Shown: positions 1-13,501 of the stretch, piece by piece
How the letters are laid out: each line of letters opens with the position of its first letter
Numbering within the stretch: position 1 is the first letter of the stretch
Origin: Rubrivivax sp.
GTDB lineage: Bacteria > Pseudomonadota > Gammaproteobacteria > Burkholderiales > Burkholderiaceae_C
Length of the DNA: 64,000 bases
Reading direction: 5' to 3'
NCBI GenBank assembly: GCA_024641945.1
Contig: JAHECD010000001.1
Span: forward strand, 1 to 64,000
Position numbers and translations under genes: made by a program
Notes under the pieces: generated by a model
What the model was told of the DNA's origin: nothing
Databases searched by the model: none
The model's input: the letters and a program-made list of their open reading frames with translations, nothing else

Positions 1-314
1 TAGCAGATCGCCGGGCGGAAATTGGCGAACAGTCCCAGGTGTTTGCGCAGCCCGAGGATCGCCTGCTCGGGGCGGAACTGTCGTTCGAGCTTGTCGTACT
101 TCCAGTCGCCCACAGCGCCGAACAGCACGGCGTCGGCCGACCGCGCCAGATTCAAGGTCGAATCCGGCAAGGGGTGCCCATGGGCGTCGAACGCGGCACC
201 CCCGACCAGCGCCGTCTCGGTGTCGAATGTCAGGTCGAGCACGTCGAGCACCTTCACGGCCTCGGCCATGATTTCGGTGCCGATGCCGTCGCCCGGAAGG
301 ATTGCGATCTTCAT
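1..314 (-). CDS. leuB: 3-isopropylmalate dehydrogenase, N-terminal part (truncated by window edge)
   Basis: Reverse-strand reading from ATG at 314 gives [26 protein letters not shown]..., the LeuB N-terminus; follows leuC/leuD. Confidence 0.9.
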   Translation of the reverse strand, partial: MKIAILPGDGIGTEIMAEAVKVLDVLDLTFDTETALVGGAAFDAHGHPLPDSTLNLARSADAVLFGAVGDWKYDKLERQFRPEQAILGLRKHLGLFANFRPAIC

Positions 315-604
315 GATGGTGGGGGTTCCTTGTGGATCAGCCAGTGGACCAGGCGGTTTTCGCAGGCCTTGAAGAGGACATAGGCGGCCATGCTGGCCGA
401 CCCGGTGAAGATGATTTCGGCGAGCTGCGTCAAGGCACCTTCCATGACGGCCTGCCACCCATGGTTGACGATCAGTTCGATGTTGGCCTGAAGCAGAAAG
501 AACAGGTTGAGCGTGCCGCAGCCGAAGGCAAGGAAACTCGCCACGAGCAGCACGAAGACGAGCCCCGGCCGACGCAGCACTACCCGCTGGAACCAGCCAC
601 GCAT
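311..604 (-). CDS. small membrane protein in leu operon (97 aa), unknown function
   Basis: ORF with two hydrophobic segments; 4-nt overlap with leuB start; lies between leuD and leuB. Confidence 0.7.
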   Translation of the reverse strand: MRGWFQRVVLRRPGLVFVLLVASFLAFGCGTLNLFFLLQANIELIVNHGWQAVMEGALTQLAEIIFTGSASMAAYVLFKACENRLVHWLIHKEPPPS

Positions 605-613
605 GGCCTCGTG

Positions 614-1261
614 TCAGAGGCTGCGGTGCGCCAGCCAGGGCATGCGCGCAAGCCGCTCGGCCTCGAAAGCGCGGATCTTGTCGGCATGGCGCAGCGTCAG
701 GCCGATATCGTCGAAACCGTTGACGAGGCAGTACTTGCGGAACGGCTGCACGTCGAACGGCCACTCGCTACCGTCGGGCTTGACGACGACCTGGCGCGGC
801 AGGTCCACCGTCAGCGAGTAACCCGGGAAAGCCGCCACCTCGTCGAACAGCCTGGCCACCTGCTCCTCGGGCAGCACGATGGGCAGCAGCCCGTTCTTGA
901 AGCAGTTGTTGAAGAAGATGTCGGCATAACTCGGCGCGATGACGGCGCGAAAGCCGTACTGGTCGAGCGCCCACGGCGCATGTTCGCGACTAGAGCCGCA
1001 GCCAAAATTGCGACGCGCGATCAGTACCGATGCCCCCTTGTAGCGCGCCTGGTTGAGCACGAAGTCGGGGTTCGGTTTGCGCGAAGACGGATCCTGGCCG
1101 GGCTCACCCTTGTCGAGGTAGCGCCATTCGTCGAACAGGTTGGGGCCGAAGCCTGAACGCTGGATCGACTTGAGGAACTGCTTCGGAATGATCGCGTCGG
1201 TGTCGACGTTTTCGCGGTCCATGGGTGCCACGAGGCCCGTATGGATGGTGAAGGCTTGCAT
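614..1261 (-). CDS. leuD: 3-isopropylmalate dehydratase small subunit
   Basis: [33 protein letters not shown]... typical LeuD N-terminus; start set to internal Met. Confidence 0.95.
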   Translation of the reverse strand: MQAFTIHTGLVAPMDRENVDTDAIIPKQFLKSIQRSGFGPNLFDEWRYLDKGEPGQDPSSRKPNPDFVLNQARYKGASVLIARRNFGCGSSREHAPWALDQYGFRAVIAPSYADIFFNNCFKNGLLPIVLPEEQVARLFDEVAAFPGYSLTVDLPRQVVVKPDGSEWPFDVQPFRKYCLVNGFDDIGLTLRHADKIRAFEAERLARMPWLAHRSL

Positions 1262-1329
1262 GGGTGGGGCTCCTGGCTCTCGAACCCCGGAGGGCTGCAC
1301 CGCGGTACAGCCACCCGGGGCGGGCATCG

Positions 1330-1464
1330 TCACTTCTTCTTGGCCGCGTCTTCGATCTTGTCGCCGGCCTTGGAAATATCCTTGCCCACGCCTTCCATCG
1401 TGTTGCAGGCCTGAAGGCCCAGCACGGCGGCGACGGTGGCAAGAACGATGAACAGCTTATTCAT
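1330..1464 (-). CDS. entericidin A/B family small lipoprotein (44 aa)
   Basis: Not in supplied ORF track; reverse strand from ATG 1464 reads [44 protein letters not shown], lipobox plus entericidin-type tail. Confidence 0.88.
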   Translation of the reverse strand: MNKLFIVLATVAAVLGLQACNTMEGVGKDISKAGDKIEDAAKKK

Positions 1465-1476
1465 AAACAGACTCCT

Positions 1477-2901
1477 TCAGGATAGGCGGCGAACATCAAC
1501 AAAATGCCCGTTCAGCGCGGCGGCCGCGGCCATCGCCGGGCTGACCAGGTGGGTACGGCCGCCAGCACCCTGGCGGCCCTCGAAATTGCGATTGCTGGTC
1601 GAGGCGCAGCGCTCGCCGGGCTCCAGGCGGTCGGCATTCATCGCCAGACACATGCTGCAACCGGGTTCTCGCCACTCGAAGCCGGCGGCGACGAAGACCT
1701 TGTCCAGGCCTTCGCGCTCGGCTTGCACCTTCACGAGGCCGGAACCGGGCACGACCATCGCGACCTTGACGTTGCCAGCGACCTTGCCACCCACCTTGCG
1801 CACGACGGCTGCGGCCTCACGCAGGTCCTCGATGCGGCTGTTGGTGCAAGAGCCGATGAAGACCTTGTCGATCGTGATGTCGGCCAGCGGCTTGTTCGGC
1901 GTCAGGCCCATGTACGTCAGTGCACGTTCGATGGCGCCGCGCTTGACGGCGTCCTTCTCCTTGTCGGGGTCGGGCACCCGGTCCTCGATCGACAGCACCA
2001 TCTCCGGCGACGTGCCCCACGTGACCTGCGGCTTGAGTTGGGCCGCGTCGATGTCGACCACGGCGTCGAATGTCGCGCCGGGGTCGGAGTGCAACGTGCG
2101 CCACATCGCCACCGCGTGCTCCCACTCCACGCCGCTGGGCGCAAACGGGCGGCCCTTGACGTACTCGATGGTCTTGTCGTCCACGGCGACCAGTCCGGCA
2201 CGTGCGCCGGCCTCGATGGCCATGTTGCACACGGTCATGCGGCCTTCCATGCTGAGCGCACGGATCGCCGACCCGCCGAACTCGATCGTGTAGCCGGTAC
2301 CTCCGGCCGTGCCGATGCGACCGATGATCGCGAGCACGATGTCCTTGGCCGTGACACCGCGCTGGAGCTGCCCGTCCACCTTGACCAGCATGTTCTTCGC
2401 CTTCTTGGCCAGCAGCGTCTGCGTGGCCATCACGTGCTCGACCTCGCTCGTGCCGATGCCGTGTGCAAGCGCACCAAAGGCGCCGTGCGTCGAGGTATGC
2501 GAGTCGCCGCACACGACGGTCATGCCCGGCAGCGTGGCCCCCTGTTCCGGCCCGATCACGTGCACGATGCCCTGTCGCTTGTCTAGAAACGGGAAATACG
2601 CCGCCGCCCCGAACGATTTGATATTCGAATCCAGCGTGGTGACCTGCAGCTTGCTGATCGGATCCTTGATCCCGTCGTAGCCGTCCTGCCACCCCGTCGT
2701 CGGCGTGTTGTGGTCGGCCGTGGCGACGATGGAGCTCGTGCGCCAGATCTTGCGGCCGGACAGGCGCAGACCCTCGAACGCTTGCGGGCTGGTGACCTCG
2801 TGCACCAGGTGGCGGTCGATGTAAAGCACGGCAGTGCCGTCGTCTTCGGTATGGACGACGTGGTCGTCCCAGAGTTTGTCGTAGAGCGTACGTGCAGTCA
2901 T
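1477..2901 (-). CDS. leuC: 3-isopropylmalate dehydratase large subunit
   Basis: [45 protein letters not shown]...; [12 protein letters not shown] motif. Confidence 0.97.
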   Translation of the reverse strand: MTARTLYDKLWDDHVVHTEDDGTAVLYIDRHLVHEVTSPQAFEGLRLSGRKIWRTSSIVATADHNTPTTGWQDGYDGIKDPISKLQVTTLDSNIKSFGAAAYFPFLDKRQGIVHVIGPEQGATLPGMTVVCGDSHTSTHGAFGALAHGIGTSEVEHVMATQTLLAKKAKNMLVKVDGQLQRGVTAKDIVLAIIGRIGTAGGTGYTIEFGGSAIRALSMEGRMTVCNMAIEAGARAGLVAVDDKTIEYVKGRPFAPSGVEWEHAVAMWRTLHSDPGATFDAVVDIDAAQLKPQVTWGTSPEMVLSIEDRVPDPDKEKDAVKRGAIERALTYMGLTPNKPLADITIDKVFIGSCTNSRIEDLREAAAVVRKVGGKVAGNVKVAMVVPGSGLVKVQAEREGLDKVFVAAGFEWREPGCSMCLAMNADRLEPGERCASTSNRNFEGRQGAGGRTHLVSPAMAAAAALNGHFVDVRRLS

Positions 2902-3091
2902 GAGGAGGCGTGCCGGCAAGACCGGCGCGAGGCCGTGAGCCCGGCATTTTCCCGCAGATTGGCGTTGCCGGATCGGAGGGAGGCCGAATACCGCCACGGC
3001 GCCCCCGACCAAAGGAGGGGTCGATGCCATCCGGATGGGCGGCGCGCGCGCCCGACCGGCTGCCTATCGTCCCTCCGACAGGAGACGCCCC

Positions 3092-3568
3092 ATGTGGACC
3101 AGGATCATCGCCATCGCCGCCATCATCCCCTTCCTGTTGCTGGCCGCGCTGGTGAGCGCACTTCCGCGCACCCCCTCTGCCACTAGCACGCCGACTTCTC
3201 CGGTGCAACTGTCGATGCCGTCGGTACGTGTCGTGTTCGCGGCCGACGCCGTCGAGTTGTCCGGGGTCGTTCCCGACCGGCTCGAGCACGACGCGCTGAT
3301 GCGGCGCGCGGTTTCCATCTACGGCCGTGCGAAGGTGACCGACCGGCTGCGTGTCGGCGTCGTTGCCAACCCGGCGTGGCTCGACGCCGCGCTGCTGCCG
3401 GATCTGCGCGGCCTGTCACGCGCCACGGTCACGCTCGACGACGCCCATCTCCAGGTCGACGGAATCGCGCCGAGCGTTGCGGCCAGCGACCTCCTCGCCG
3501 CGCGGCTGCGCTTGCTCTCGCGACACGGGATCCGCATCACCAACCGCGTCGTCGTCGACCCGGGTTGA
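3092..3568 (+). CDS. hypothetical membrane-anchored protein with BON/OmpA-N-like repeats
   Basis: N-terminal hydrophobic segment MWTRIIAIAAIIPFLLLAALV; two repeats resembling periplasmic BON-like segments (VELSGVVPDRLEHDALMRRAVSIYG...). Confidence 0.5.
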   Translation: MWTRIIAIAAIIPFLLLAALVSALPRTPSATSTPTSPVQLSMPSVRVVFAADAVELSGVVPDRLEHDALMRRAVSIYGRAKVTDRLRVGVVANPAWLDAALLPDLRGLSRATVTLDDAHLQVDGIAPSVAASDLLAARLRLLSRHGIRITNRVVVDPG

Positions 3569-3733
3569 AGGCGCCGCCTGCCTGGACCGGGCAGCCCCGC
3601 ACGAGGTGCACGGGCCGGCTTTGCGATGGCCCTGCGGCCTTGGCGGGCCCTTCGGCACTGCGGTCGAGCCGCCAGGGCGGCCCGTGCGCACACCGGTAGC
3701 ATCGGGGCCTTCATTCCCTCTCATCGCAGCGCC

Positions 3734-4495
3734 ATGAACCAGATCGATCTTTCCGGCCGTGTGGCCATCATCACCGGCGGCGCACGTGGCATCGGCTACG
3801 CCATCGCACAGCGCTTCCTGCAGTCGGGCGCCGACGTATCGCTCTGGGACATGGACGGCGATCGCCTGGTGGCCGCCCGTTCGGCCTTGGCGGACGCATT
3901 CCCGGCGCGCCGCATCGAGACTGCCACGCTCGATCTCACCGATGCGGACAAGGTCGGCGCCGCGGCAGCGGCGGTCGTTTCACAGATGGGACGCCTGGAC
4001 ATTCTGGTCAACAACGCGGGCATCACGGGCGGCAACGGTCCGACCTGGGAACTCGAGCCCGACGTGTGGCGGCAAGTCATCGACATCAACCTCGTCGCAC
4101 CGTATCTCACGTGCCGCGCCGTAGTGCCGTACCTGTTGAAGAACGGCTGGGGCCGCATCGTCAACATCGCTTCGATCGCCGGCAAGGAAGGCAACCCCAA
4201 CGCGTCGCACTACAGCGCCAGCAAGGCGGGGCTGATCGCGCTGACCAAGTCGCTCGGCAAGGAACTTGCGACGCGTGGCGTGCTCGTCAACGCCATCACC
4301 CCGGCAGCCGCGCGCACCGAGATGTTCGACCAGATGAAACAGGAACATATCGACTACATGCTGTCGAAGATCCCGATGGGGCGTTTTCTGGCGGTCGACG
4401 AGGCCGCGGCGATGGTGGCCTGGCTGTCGTCGGACGACTGCGCGTTCACCACCGGAAGCGTGTTCGACATTTCCGGAGGGCGCGCGACCTACTGA
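3734..4495 (+). CDS. SDR family NAD(P)-dependent oxidoreductase
   Basis: GGARGIGYAIA Rossmann motif, NNAG, YSASKAG catalytic motif. Confidence 0.92.
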   Translation: MNQIDLSGRVAIITGGARGIGYAIAQRFLQSGADVSLWDMDGDRLVAARSALADAFPARRIETATLDLTDADKVGAAAAAVVSQMGRLDILVNNAGITGGNGPTWELEPDVWRQVIDINLVAPYLTCRAVVPYLLKNGWGRIVNIASIAGKEGNPNASHYSASKAGLIALTKSLGKELATRGVLVNAITPAAARTEMFDQMKQEHIDYMLSKIPMGRFLAVDEAAAMVAWLSSDDCAFTTGSVFDISGGRATY

Positions 4496-4516
4496 CTGGC
4501 CGGACTGCCGGCCGGG

Positions 4517-5236
4517 CTAACGGCCAGGCCAACGGCCGGGCGCCTCGCGCTCGACCTCGGAAAGGAAGTCCGCCGCCTGAAGAGCCGAAGCGCCCGTGAG
4601 CCAACCGGGATAGGCCTTGCCGAAGTCGTCCACGATGTGCTGCAGCGGCACGTCGTCGTAGGCGCCGCGCTGGCGCACGTATTCCATGTGCCGCTGGCCG
4701 GCGCGGTCGAACGGGTGGTACAGCGAATCGGCATGCCCGTCGAATTCCAGCGGTAGCAGCCCGAAACGCTCGCACAACGACAGGTTGAAGGCCGGCGTGG
4801 CCTTGACCCAGGCCCCGTCGATCCACAGGTCGGTATAGCCGTGCCAGATGAAGAGGTCGGTCTGCATCGTCTGGCGCATGCGCTCGGTGCTCAGGTGGTT
4901 GCGCACGTCCGCGTAGCCGACGCGCGCCGGTATGCCGGCGGCACGTGCGGCCGCCGCAAGCAGCGCCGCCTTCGGCACGCACCAGCCGATGCCCGACTCG
5001 ATGACCCGGCTCGCGCGCATGCCGGCCGGCGACAGGTCGATGCGGTAGGGGTCGTAGCGGAATCCGTCGCGCACGGCCAAGTACAGCGCGACGGCGCGCG
5101 CCCGATCGTCTGGGCCCCGTGCGTGCTTGGTCGCGAAGGCCACCACCGACGGGTGATCGCTGTCGATCAACGCGGTTGGCGCCAGTGAGGCCGGGCCCGG
5201 TGCGCTGCCTGCCACGGCTGGATGCGGTTGGGCCAC
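4517..5236 (-). CDS. transglutaminase-like domain protein
   Basis: GIGWCVPKAALLAAAARAAGIPARVGYADVRNH...WHGYTDLWIDGAWVKATPAFN: Cys/His/Asp transglutaminase-like core; GTG start. Confidence 0.85.
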   Translation of the reverse strand: MAQPHPAVAGSAPGPASLAPTALIDSDHPSVVAFATKHARGPDDRARAVALYLAVRDGFRYDPYRIDLSPAGMRASRVIESGIGWCVPKAALLAAAARAAGIPARVGYADVRNHLSTERMRQTMQTDLFIWHGYTDLWIDGAWVKATPAFNLSLCERFGLLPLEFDGHADSLYHPFDRAGQRHMEYVRQRGAYDDVPLQHIVDDFGKAYPGWLTGASALQAADFLSEVEREAPGRWPGR

Positions 5237-5238
5237 GG

Positions 5239-5699
5239 TCAGCCCAGTGCAACGACCACGTCCGGTGGGGCCTGCACGAGTTCGATCAACACGCCCTCGC
5301 CCCCGAGCGGGAAATCGTCATTGCCTTTCGGGTGAATGAAGCAGATGTCATGGCCGGCCGCACCCTTGCGGATACCGCCCGGTGCAAAACGCACGCCCTG
5401 TGCGGTCATCCAGTCGACTGCCTTGGGAAGGTCGTCGACCCAAAGCCCCACGTGGTTCAGCGGCGTCGTGTGCACCGCGGGCTTCTTCGCCGGGTCGAGC
5501 GGTTGCATCAGATCCACTTCGACCGCGGTCGGTCCGCTGCCAAGGGCGCAGATGTCCTCGTCGACGTTCTCGCGCTCGCTGACGAACGTGCTCTTGACGG
5601 TCAGGCCAAGCATGTCGACCCAGAGTGACTTCAGCCGCTGTTTGTCGGCGCCCCCGATGGCGATCTGCTGGATGCCGAGTATGCGGAAGGGTTTGCTGC

Positions 5700-5703
<4 letters not shown>
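5239..5703 (-). CDS. VOC family protein, candidate methylmalonyl-CoA epimerase
   Basis: VOC fold motifs ([26 protein letters not shown]...[10 protein letters not shown]); 4-nt overlap with pccA stop in the propionyl-CoA/methylmalonyl-CoA cluster. Confidence 0.75.
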
Positions 5704-7751
<2,048 letters not shown>

Positions 7752-7771
7752 GGGTCAGCTCCTCGGCCCGG

Positions 7772-9304
7772 TCACAGCGGAATGTTGCCGTGCTTGCGCC
7801 ACGGGTTCTCGAGTTGTTTGTCCTTCAGCATCACGAGCGAACGGCAGATGCGCTTTCGTGTCTCGTGCGGCTGGATCACGTCATCGATGTAGCCCCGCGC
7901 GCCAGCCACGAACGGATTCGCGAAGCGGTCCTTGTACTCGGCTTCTTTCGCGGCGAGCTTGGCGGGGTCGCCCTTGTCCTCGCGGAAGATGATCTCGACC
8001 GCACCCTTGGCGCCCATCACCGCGATCTCTGCGTTCGGCCAGGCGAAATTGACGTCGCCACGCAGGTGCTTGGAGCTCATCACGTCGTAGGCGCCGCCAT
8101 AGGCCTTGCGGGTGATCACCGTGACCTTGGGCACCGTGCACTCGGCGTAGGCGTAGAGCAGCTTCGCGCCGTGCTTGATGATGCCGCCGAACTCCTGGCT
8201 CGTGCCGGGCATGAAACCCGGCACGTCGACGAACGTGACGACCGGGATGTTGAAGGCGTCGCAGAAGCGCACGAATCGCGCAGCCTTGATGCTGCTTCGG
8301 ATGTCCAGGCAACCCGCCAGCACCATCGGGTTGTTGGCGACGATGCCCACGCTCTGGCCTTCCATGCGCGCGAAGCCGATGACGATGTTCTTGGCATAGT
8401 CCGGCTGCAGTTCGAAGAAGTCGCCGTCGTCGACGACCTTGCCGATCAACTCCTTCATGTCGTACGGCTTGTTTGGGTTGTCGGGCACCAGCGTATCGAG
8501 CGACATGTCGATGCGGTCGGCGCGGTCGCCGCTCGGCCGCAGCGGCGGCTTCTCGCGGTTGTTCAGCGGCAGGTAGTTGAAGAACCGGCGAAGCATCAGG
8601 ATCGCCTCGACGTCGTTCTCGAACGAGAGGTCGGCCACGCCGCTCTTCGTCGTGTGTGTCGTGGCGCCGCCCAGGTCCTCGGCCGTCACGGACTCGTGTG
8701 TCACGGTCTTCACGACCTCGGGGCCGGTGACGAACATGTAGCTCGAATCCTTCACCATGAAGATGAAGTCGGTCATCGCCGGCGAATACACGGCGCCGCC
8801 GGCACACGGCCCCATGATCATGCTGATCTGCGGGATCACCCCACTCGCCATCACGTTGCGCTGGAAGACATCGGCATACCCGCCGAGCGAAGCCACGCCT
8901 TCCTGAATGCGTGCGCCGCCCGAGTCGTTCAGCCCGATCACCGGCGCGCCGACCTTCATCGCCTGGTCCATGACCTTGCAGATCTTCTCGGCATGCGCCT
9001 CGCTCAGCGCGCCGCCGAAGACGGTGAAGTCCTGGCTGAACACGAAGACGAGGCGGCCGTTGATCATGCCGTAGCCGGTGACGACGCCGTCGCCCGGGAT
9101 CTTGTTGTCCTGCATCCCAAAGTCGGCACAGCGGTGCTCGACGAACATGTCCCATTCCTCGAACGTGCCTTGGTCGAGCAGCAACTCGAGCCGTTCACGC
9201 GCACTCAGCTTGCCCTTGGCATGCTGCGCATCGACGCGCTTCTGGCCGCCGCCCAGCCGCGCCGCGGCGCGCTTGCGTTCGAGTTGTTCGATGATGTCGT
9301 GCAT
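7772..9304 (-). CDS. pccB: propionyl-CoA carboxylase beta subunit (carboxyltransferase)
   Basis: [44 protein letters not shown]...; typical PccB. Confidence 0.94.
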   Translation of the reverse strand: MHDIIEQLERKRAAARLGGGQKRVDAQHAKGKLSARERLELLLDQGTFEEWDMFVEHRCADFGMQDNKIPGDGVVTGYGMINGRLVFVFSQDFTVFGGALSEAHAEKICKVMDQAMKVGAPVIGLNDSGGARIQEGVASLGGYADVFQRNVMASGVIPQISMIMGPCAGGAVYSPAMTDFIFMVKDSSYMFVTGPEVVKTVTHESVTAEDLGGATTHTTKSGVADLSFENDVEAILMLRRFFNYLPLNNREKPPLRPSGDRADRIDMSLDTLVPDNPNKPYDMKELIGKVVDDGDFFELQPDYAKNIVIGFARMEGQSVGIVANNPMVLAGCLDIRSSIKAARFVRFCDAFNIPVVTFVDVPGFMPGTSQEFGGIIKHGAKLLYAYAECTVPKVTVITRKAYGGAYDVMSSKHLRGDVNFAWPNAEIAVMGAKGAVEIIFREDKGDPAKLAAKEAEYKDRFANPFVAGARGYIDDVIQPHETRKRICRSLVMLKDKQLENPWRKHGNIPL

Positions 9305-9333
9305 GGAGATCTCTCCTTGTTCCTCGTTCGATG

Positions 9334-10377
9334 TCAGGCCATCAGATCCAGCAGGCGGCGCGCAGCCACGGAGGCGGCCAGGCGCCCCGCGTGCACGTCG
9401 TCGGTGATTCGGGGCAGTGCGTCCCGCACGGCCGGGTGGTTCTTGAACCGTTGGCGCAGACCGGCCTCGATGCGCTCCCACATCCACGCCTGGTCCTGCG
9501 CGTGCCGGCGCGCCATGAGGCGGCCGTTGGCGGACTGCAGACGCTTGAAGTGGCTCACGGCCTGCCAGAAGTCGACCAGCCCCGTCGCCTTGAGCGCACT
9601 CAGCTGAAGCACGCGCGGGTGCCAGATGCTCTCGTCGTGATGTGCATGGTCGGGCCGGCCATGCAGACCCAACAACCGCAAGGCGCTCGTGATCTGTGCC
9701 CGGGCGCGAGTGGCCGCGGACTCGTCAAGGTCGGCCTTGTTGATGACGACCAGGTCCGCGAGTTCCATCACGCCTTTCTTGATCGCCTGGAGGTCGTCGC
9801 CGGCGTTCGGCAACTGCAGCAGCACGAACATGTCGGTCATGCCGGCCACCGCCGTCTCGCTCTGGCCCACGCCCACGGTTTCGACGATCACGATGTCGTG
9901 GCCCGCGGCCTCGCACACCAGCATCGACTCGCGGGTCTTCTCGGCCACGCCACCGAGCGTGCCACTCGCCGGACTCGGGCGAATGAAGGCACGCTCTTGC
10001 ACGCTCAGACGCTCCATGCGTGTCTTGTCGCCGAGGATCGATCCGCCAGACACGGTGGACGACGGGTCGACGGCCAGAACCGCCACCCGGTGCCCTTGCG
10101 CCAACAGATGCAGTCCGAGCCCTTCGATGAAGGTGCTCTTGCCCACGCCGGGCACACCGCTGATGCCCAGGCGGAACGATCGACCCGTGTGCGGCAACAG
10201 TGCATTGAGCAGATCGTCGGCAAGCGCGCGGTGGTCGGCACGCGTCGATTCCAGCAGCGTGATCGCCTTCGCCACCGCACGCCGCTGCGAGGCGCCGGTG
10301 CCGGCGACGATGCGTTGGACCATGTCGTCGGCGCTCGTGTGGTCGACGTTCGTGTGGGCACGCGCGGCGTCACTCAC
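9334..10377 (-). CDS. meaB: methylmalonyl-CoA mutase-associated GTPase MeaB (ArgK family)
   Basis: [19 protein letters not shown]-loop, [20 protein letters not shown] start overlaps upstream stop. Confidence 0.95.
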   Translation of the reverse strand: MSDAARAHTNVDHTSADDMVQRIVAGTGASQRRAVAKAITLLESTRADHRALADDLLNALLPHTGRSFRLGISGVPGVGKSTFIEGLGLHLLAQGHRVAVLAVDPSSTVSGGSILGDKTRMERLSVQERAFIRPSPASGTLGGVAEKTRESMLVCEAAGHDIVIVETVGVGQSETAVAGMTDMFVLLQLPNAGDDLQAIKKGVMELADLVVINKADLDESAATRARAQITSALRLLGLHGRPDHAHHDESIWHPRVLQLSALKATGLVDFWQAVSHFKRLQSANGRLMARRHAQDQAWMWERIEAGLRQRFKNHPAVRDALPRITDDVHAGRLAASVAARRLLDLMA

Positions 10378-11243
10378 GGTGCCACCGCGCGCGGGTTGTC
10401 CATCGGATCGAAACGTGCCAGGCCCGGGACCGCGCCGTCGGAGCGCCAAGCGGCCGGTACTTCGGCGGTCGCCCAATATTCGTCGATGCCCACGATCCGC
10501 CCATCGTCGACCCGGAAGCAGGACGTGGCATAGAACACCGCGGGCGGATGGTCCACGCGCACCAGCGACATGACGCGGCCGTCTTCGAGCCGCTCGCATT
10601 CGATCAGCAGGATCGTCCAGCCTTCGGGGTACTTCTGCTGCACGGCGATAAAGGCATCGGCGCTGTCGAACCGCTCGCCGCTGGTCCACCACACCACTTG
10701 CAGGTCGTCCTTCAATAGTGCGCGCGCGGCCTTCCAGTCGCGCGCCTGGAAGGCCGCCCACATCGACCGCACCGCGCGCACGCTGGGCCACAGCGGCGTG
10801 CGGACATAGTCGATGTCCCACTCGCCTTCGCCGGTCGGTACGAAACCATGTCGAAGGTAGAACCGATTCGATTCGCTGCCCTTCAGCGCGACCAGTTCCA
10901 CCGGCAACTGGGCACGATCCGCCTGCTCGCAGATCCAGGCCAGCACGCCGCGCCCCGTGCCGCACCCCTGGAAGGGGGGGTCCACGTAGAAGTGGTCCAG
11001 CCGCATCGTGTGCGACAGCGTCTTCAGCACGATGAAGCCGACGCGCCGGCCTTCGACGACGATGTGCTGGGTGCGCGCCGGGTCGAATCCATGGGCCAGC
11101 CGCTCCCGTGCCCGCTTTTCGTCATAGCGCCCGAGCCGCTCCAGGCTGGCGCGCATCGCCCGCAGGCGCAATGCGAGCAAATCCTCGAAGTCGCCGGCGG
11201 CCGCACGTTCGAGCGCGAAGCCGGCGGGCGGACTGACGATCAC
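10374..11243 (-). CDS. GNAT N-acetyltransferase fused to an NTF2/SnoaL-like domain
   Basis: N-terminal GNAT-like region ([23 protein letters not shown]...[11 protein letters not shown]), C-terminal SnoaL-like region ([45 protein letters not shown]). Confidence 0.75.
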   Translation of the reverse strand: MIVSPPAGFALERAAAGDFEDLLALRLRAMRASLERLGRYDEKRARERLAHGFDPARTQHIVVEGRRVGFIVLKTLSHTMRLDHFYVDPPFQGCGTGRGVLAWICEQADRAQLPVELVALKGSESNRFYLRHGFVPTGEGEWDIDYVRTPLWPSVRAVRSMWAAFQARDWKAARALLKDDLQVVWWTSGERFDSADAFIAVQQKYPEGWTILLIECERLEDGRVMSLVRVDHPPAVFYATSCFRVDDGRIVGIDEYWATAEVPAAWRSDGAVPGLARFDPMDNPRAVAP

Positions 11244-13402
11244 GCGAGCGCCTTGCGAATGTTCTCGAGCACGTCCTTCGCGCTCGCCGGGATCGGCGTG
11301 CCGGGGCCGTAGATGCCCCTGACGCCCGCCTCATGGAGGAATGCGTAGTCCTGCTTCGGCACCACGCCCCCGACGAAGACAATGATGTCGTCCGCTCCCT
11401 GCTTCTTCAGCTCCGCGATGATCGCCGGCACCAGTGTCTTGTGCCCGGCCGCGAGGGTGCTGATGCCCACGGCATGCACGTCGTTTTCGATGGCCTGGCG
11501 GGCGCATTCCTCGGGTGTCTGGAACAGCGGCCCCATGTCGACGTCGAATCCGAGGTCCGCAAAGGCCGTGGCGACGACCTTGGCACCCCGGTCATGCCCA
11601 TCCTGCCCGAGCTTGGCGATCATCACTCGCGGGCGCCTTCCATGCTCGTCGCCGAAGGCGGCGATCTCGGCCTTGAGCTTGTCCCATCCTTCTGCGCTGT
11701 CGTAGGCGGCTGCATACACACCGGTCACCTTCTGGATATCGGCGCGGTGGCGCCCGTAGACCACTTCGAGCGAATCGCTCACCTCGCCGACCGTGGCCCG
11801 CAGGCGGACCGCTTCGATGCTCAGCGCCAGCAGGTTGCCCTGCTTCGATTCTGCCGCCGCGGTGAGCGCATCGAGCGCACGCTTCACAGCCGCGTTGTCT
11901 CTCTCCTGCCTGATCTTCGCCAGGCGTGCGATCTGTCCATCGCGCACCTTGACGTTGTCCACTTCGAGAATGTCGATCGGGTCGTGCTGCGTCAGCTTGT
12001 ATTTGTTGACGCCGACGATCACGTCCTTGCCCGAATCGATGCGCGCCTGCTTTTCGGCTGCGCTCGCCTCGATCTTGAGCTTGGCCCAGCCGCTGTCGAC
12101 GGCCTTGGTCATGCCGCCCAGCGCGTCGACCTCCTCGATGATGGCCCAGGCCTTCTGCGCCATTTCCTGCGTCAGGCTCTCCATCATGTAGCTGCCTGCC
12201 CAGGGGTCGACCACGTTCGTGATGTGCGTCTCTTCCTGGATGATGAGCTGCGTATTGCGGGCGATGCGGGCGCTGAATTCGGTGGGCAATGCGATCGCCT
12301 CGTCGAACGAGTTGGTGTGCAGCGACTGCGTGCCGCCGAAGACCGCCGCCATGGCCTCGATCGCCGTGCGCACGACGTTGTTGTACGGGTCCTGCTCGGT
12401 CAGGCTCCAGCCCGACGTCTGGCAGTGCGTGCGCAGCATCAGGCTCTTCGGATTCTTCGCGCCGAAGCTCTTCATGATGCGTGTCCACAGCAACCTGGCC
12501 GCGCGCATCTTGGCGATCTCGAGATAGAAGTTCATCCCGATCGCCCAGAAGAAACTCAGCCGGCCGGCAAAGTCGTCCACGTCCAGGCCCTTGGCGAGCG
12601 CGGTCTTCACGTATTCCTTGCCGTCGGCCAGCGTAAAGGCGAGTTCCAGCGCCTGGTTGGCGCCGGCCTCCTGCATGTGATAACCGCTGATCGAGATCGA
12701 ATTGAACTTCGGCATGTGTTTTGCCGTGTACTCGATGATGTCGCCAATGATCCGCATGCTCGGTTCGGGCGGATAGATATACGTGTTGCGGACCATGAAC
12801 TCCTTGAGGATGTCGTTCTGGATGGTCCCGCTGAGCTTGTCCTGCGACACACCCTGCTCCTCCGCCGCGACGACGTAGCCCGCCAGCACCGGCAGCACCG
12901 CGCCATTCATCGTCATGCTCACGCTCACCTTGTCGAGCGGGATGCGGTCGAACAGGATCTTCATGTCCTCGACCGAATCGATCGCCACCCCCGCCTTTCC
13001 GACATCACCGGTCACGCGGGGGTGGTCGCTGTCGTAGCCACGGTGCGTCGCGAGATCGAACGCGACACTCACGCCCTGCCCGCCGGCGGCCAGAGCCTTG
13101 CGATAGAACGCGTTGGACTCCTCGGCGGTGGAGAAGCCGGCGTACTGGCGGATCGTCCACGGCCGCACGGCGTACATCGTGGCCTGCGGTCCACGAAGGT
13201 AGGGCTCGAAGCCCGGTAACGTGTTCGCAAGGGACGGATCTGCCAGCAACGCCGTGTCGGCGGCGGTATACAGCGGCTTGACGGTGATGCCCTCGGGCGT
13301 GACCCAATTGAGCGCATCGACGTCGCCCCCAGGCGCGGACTTGGCCGCGGCCCGGACCCATTGTTCCAGGCTGGTGGCGGCGAACTCGGGTTGTTTGCTC
13401 AT
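11240..13402 (-). CDS. scpA: methylmalonyl-CoA mutase
   Basis: 720 aa; catalytic domain ([22 protein letters not shown]) and C-terminal B12-binding motif ([24 protein letters not shown]). Confidence 0.97.
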   Translation of the reverse strand: MSKQPEFAATSLEQWVRAAAKSAPGGDVDALNWVTPEGITVKPLYTAADTALLADPSLANTLPGFEPYLRGPQATMYAVRPWTIRQYAGFSTAEESNAFYRKALAAGGQGVSVAFDLATHRGYDSDHPRVTGDVGKAGVAIDSVEDMKILFDRIPLDKVSVSMTMNGAVLPVLAGYVVAAEEQGVSQDKLSGTIQNDILKEFMVRNTYIYPPEPSMRIIGDIIEYTAKHMPKFNSISISGYHMQEAGANQALELAFTLADGKEYVKTALAKGLDVDDFAGRLSFFWAIGMNFYLEIAKMRAARLLWTRIMKSFGAKNPKSLMLRTHCQTSGWSLTEQDPYNNVVRTAIEAMAAVFGGTQSLHTNSFDEAIALPTEFSARIARNTQLIIQEETHITNVVDPWAGSYMMESLTQEMAQKAWAIIEEVDALGGMTKAVDSGWAKLKIEASAAEKQARIDSGKDVIVGVNKYKLTQHDPIDILEVDNVKVRDGQIARLAKIRQERDNAAVKRALDALTAAAESKQGNLLALSIEAVRLRATVGEVSDSLEVVYGRHRADIQKVTGVYAAAYDSAEGWDKLKAEIAAFGDEHGRRPRVMIAKLGQDGHDRGAKVVATAFADLGFDVDMGPLFQTPEECARQAIENDVHAVGISTLAAGHKTLVPAIIAELKKQGADDIIVFVGGVVPKQDYAFLHEAGVRGIYGPGTPIPASAKDVLENIRKALA

Positions 13403-13436
13403 GACGATGCTCCGTGGGCCTTGCGGGCTGCTCTCG

Positions 13437-13448
13437 ATTATGCATAAT
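13437..13448. promoter_or_regulatory. candidate GntR operator, perfect 12-bp palindrome ATTATGCATAAT in the mcm/gntR divergent region
   Basis: Sequence ATTATGCATAAT equals its reverse complement; AT-rich island followed by ATAATTAT. Confidence 0.55.
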
Positions 13449-13501
13449 TATGAATTCAAAACCAACACCGACCTGACGTCGTCCTGCGTTTGCCCACCTC
13501 C

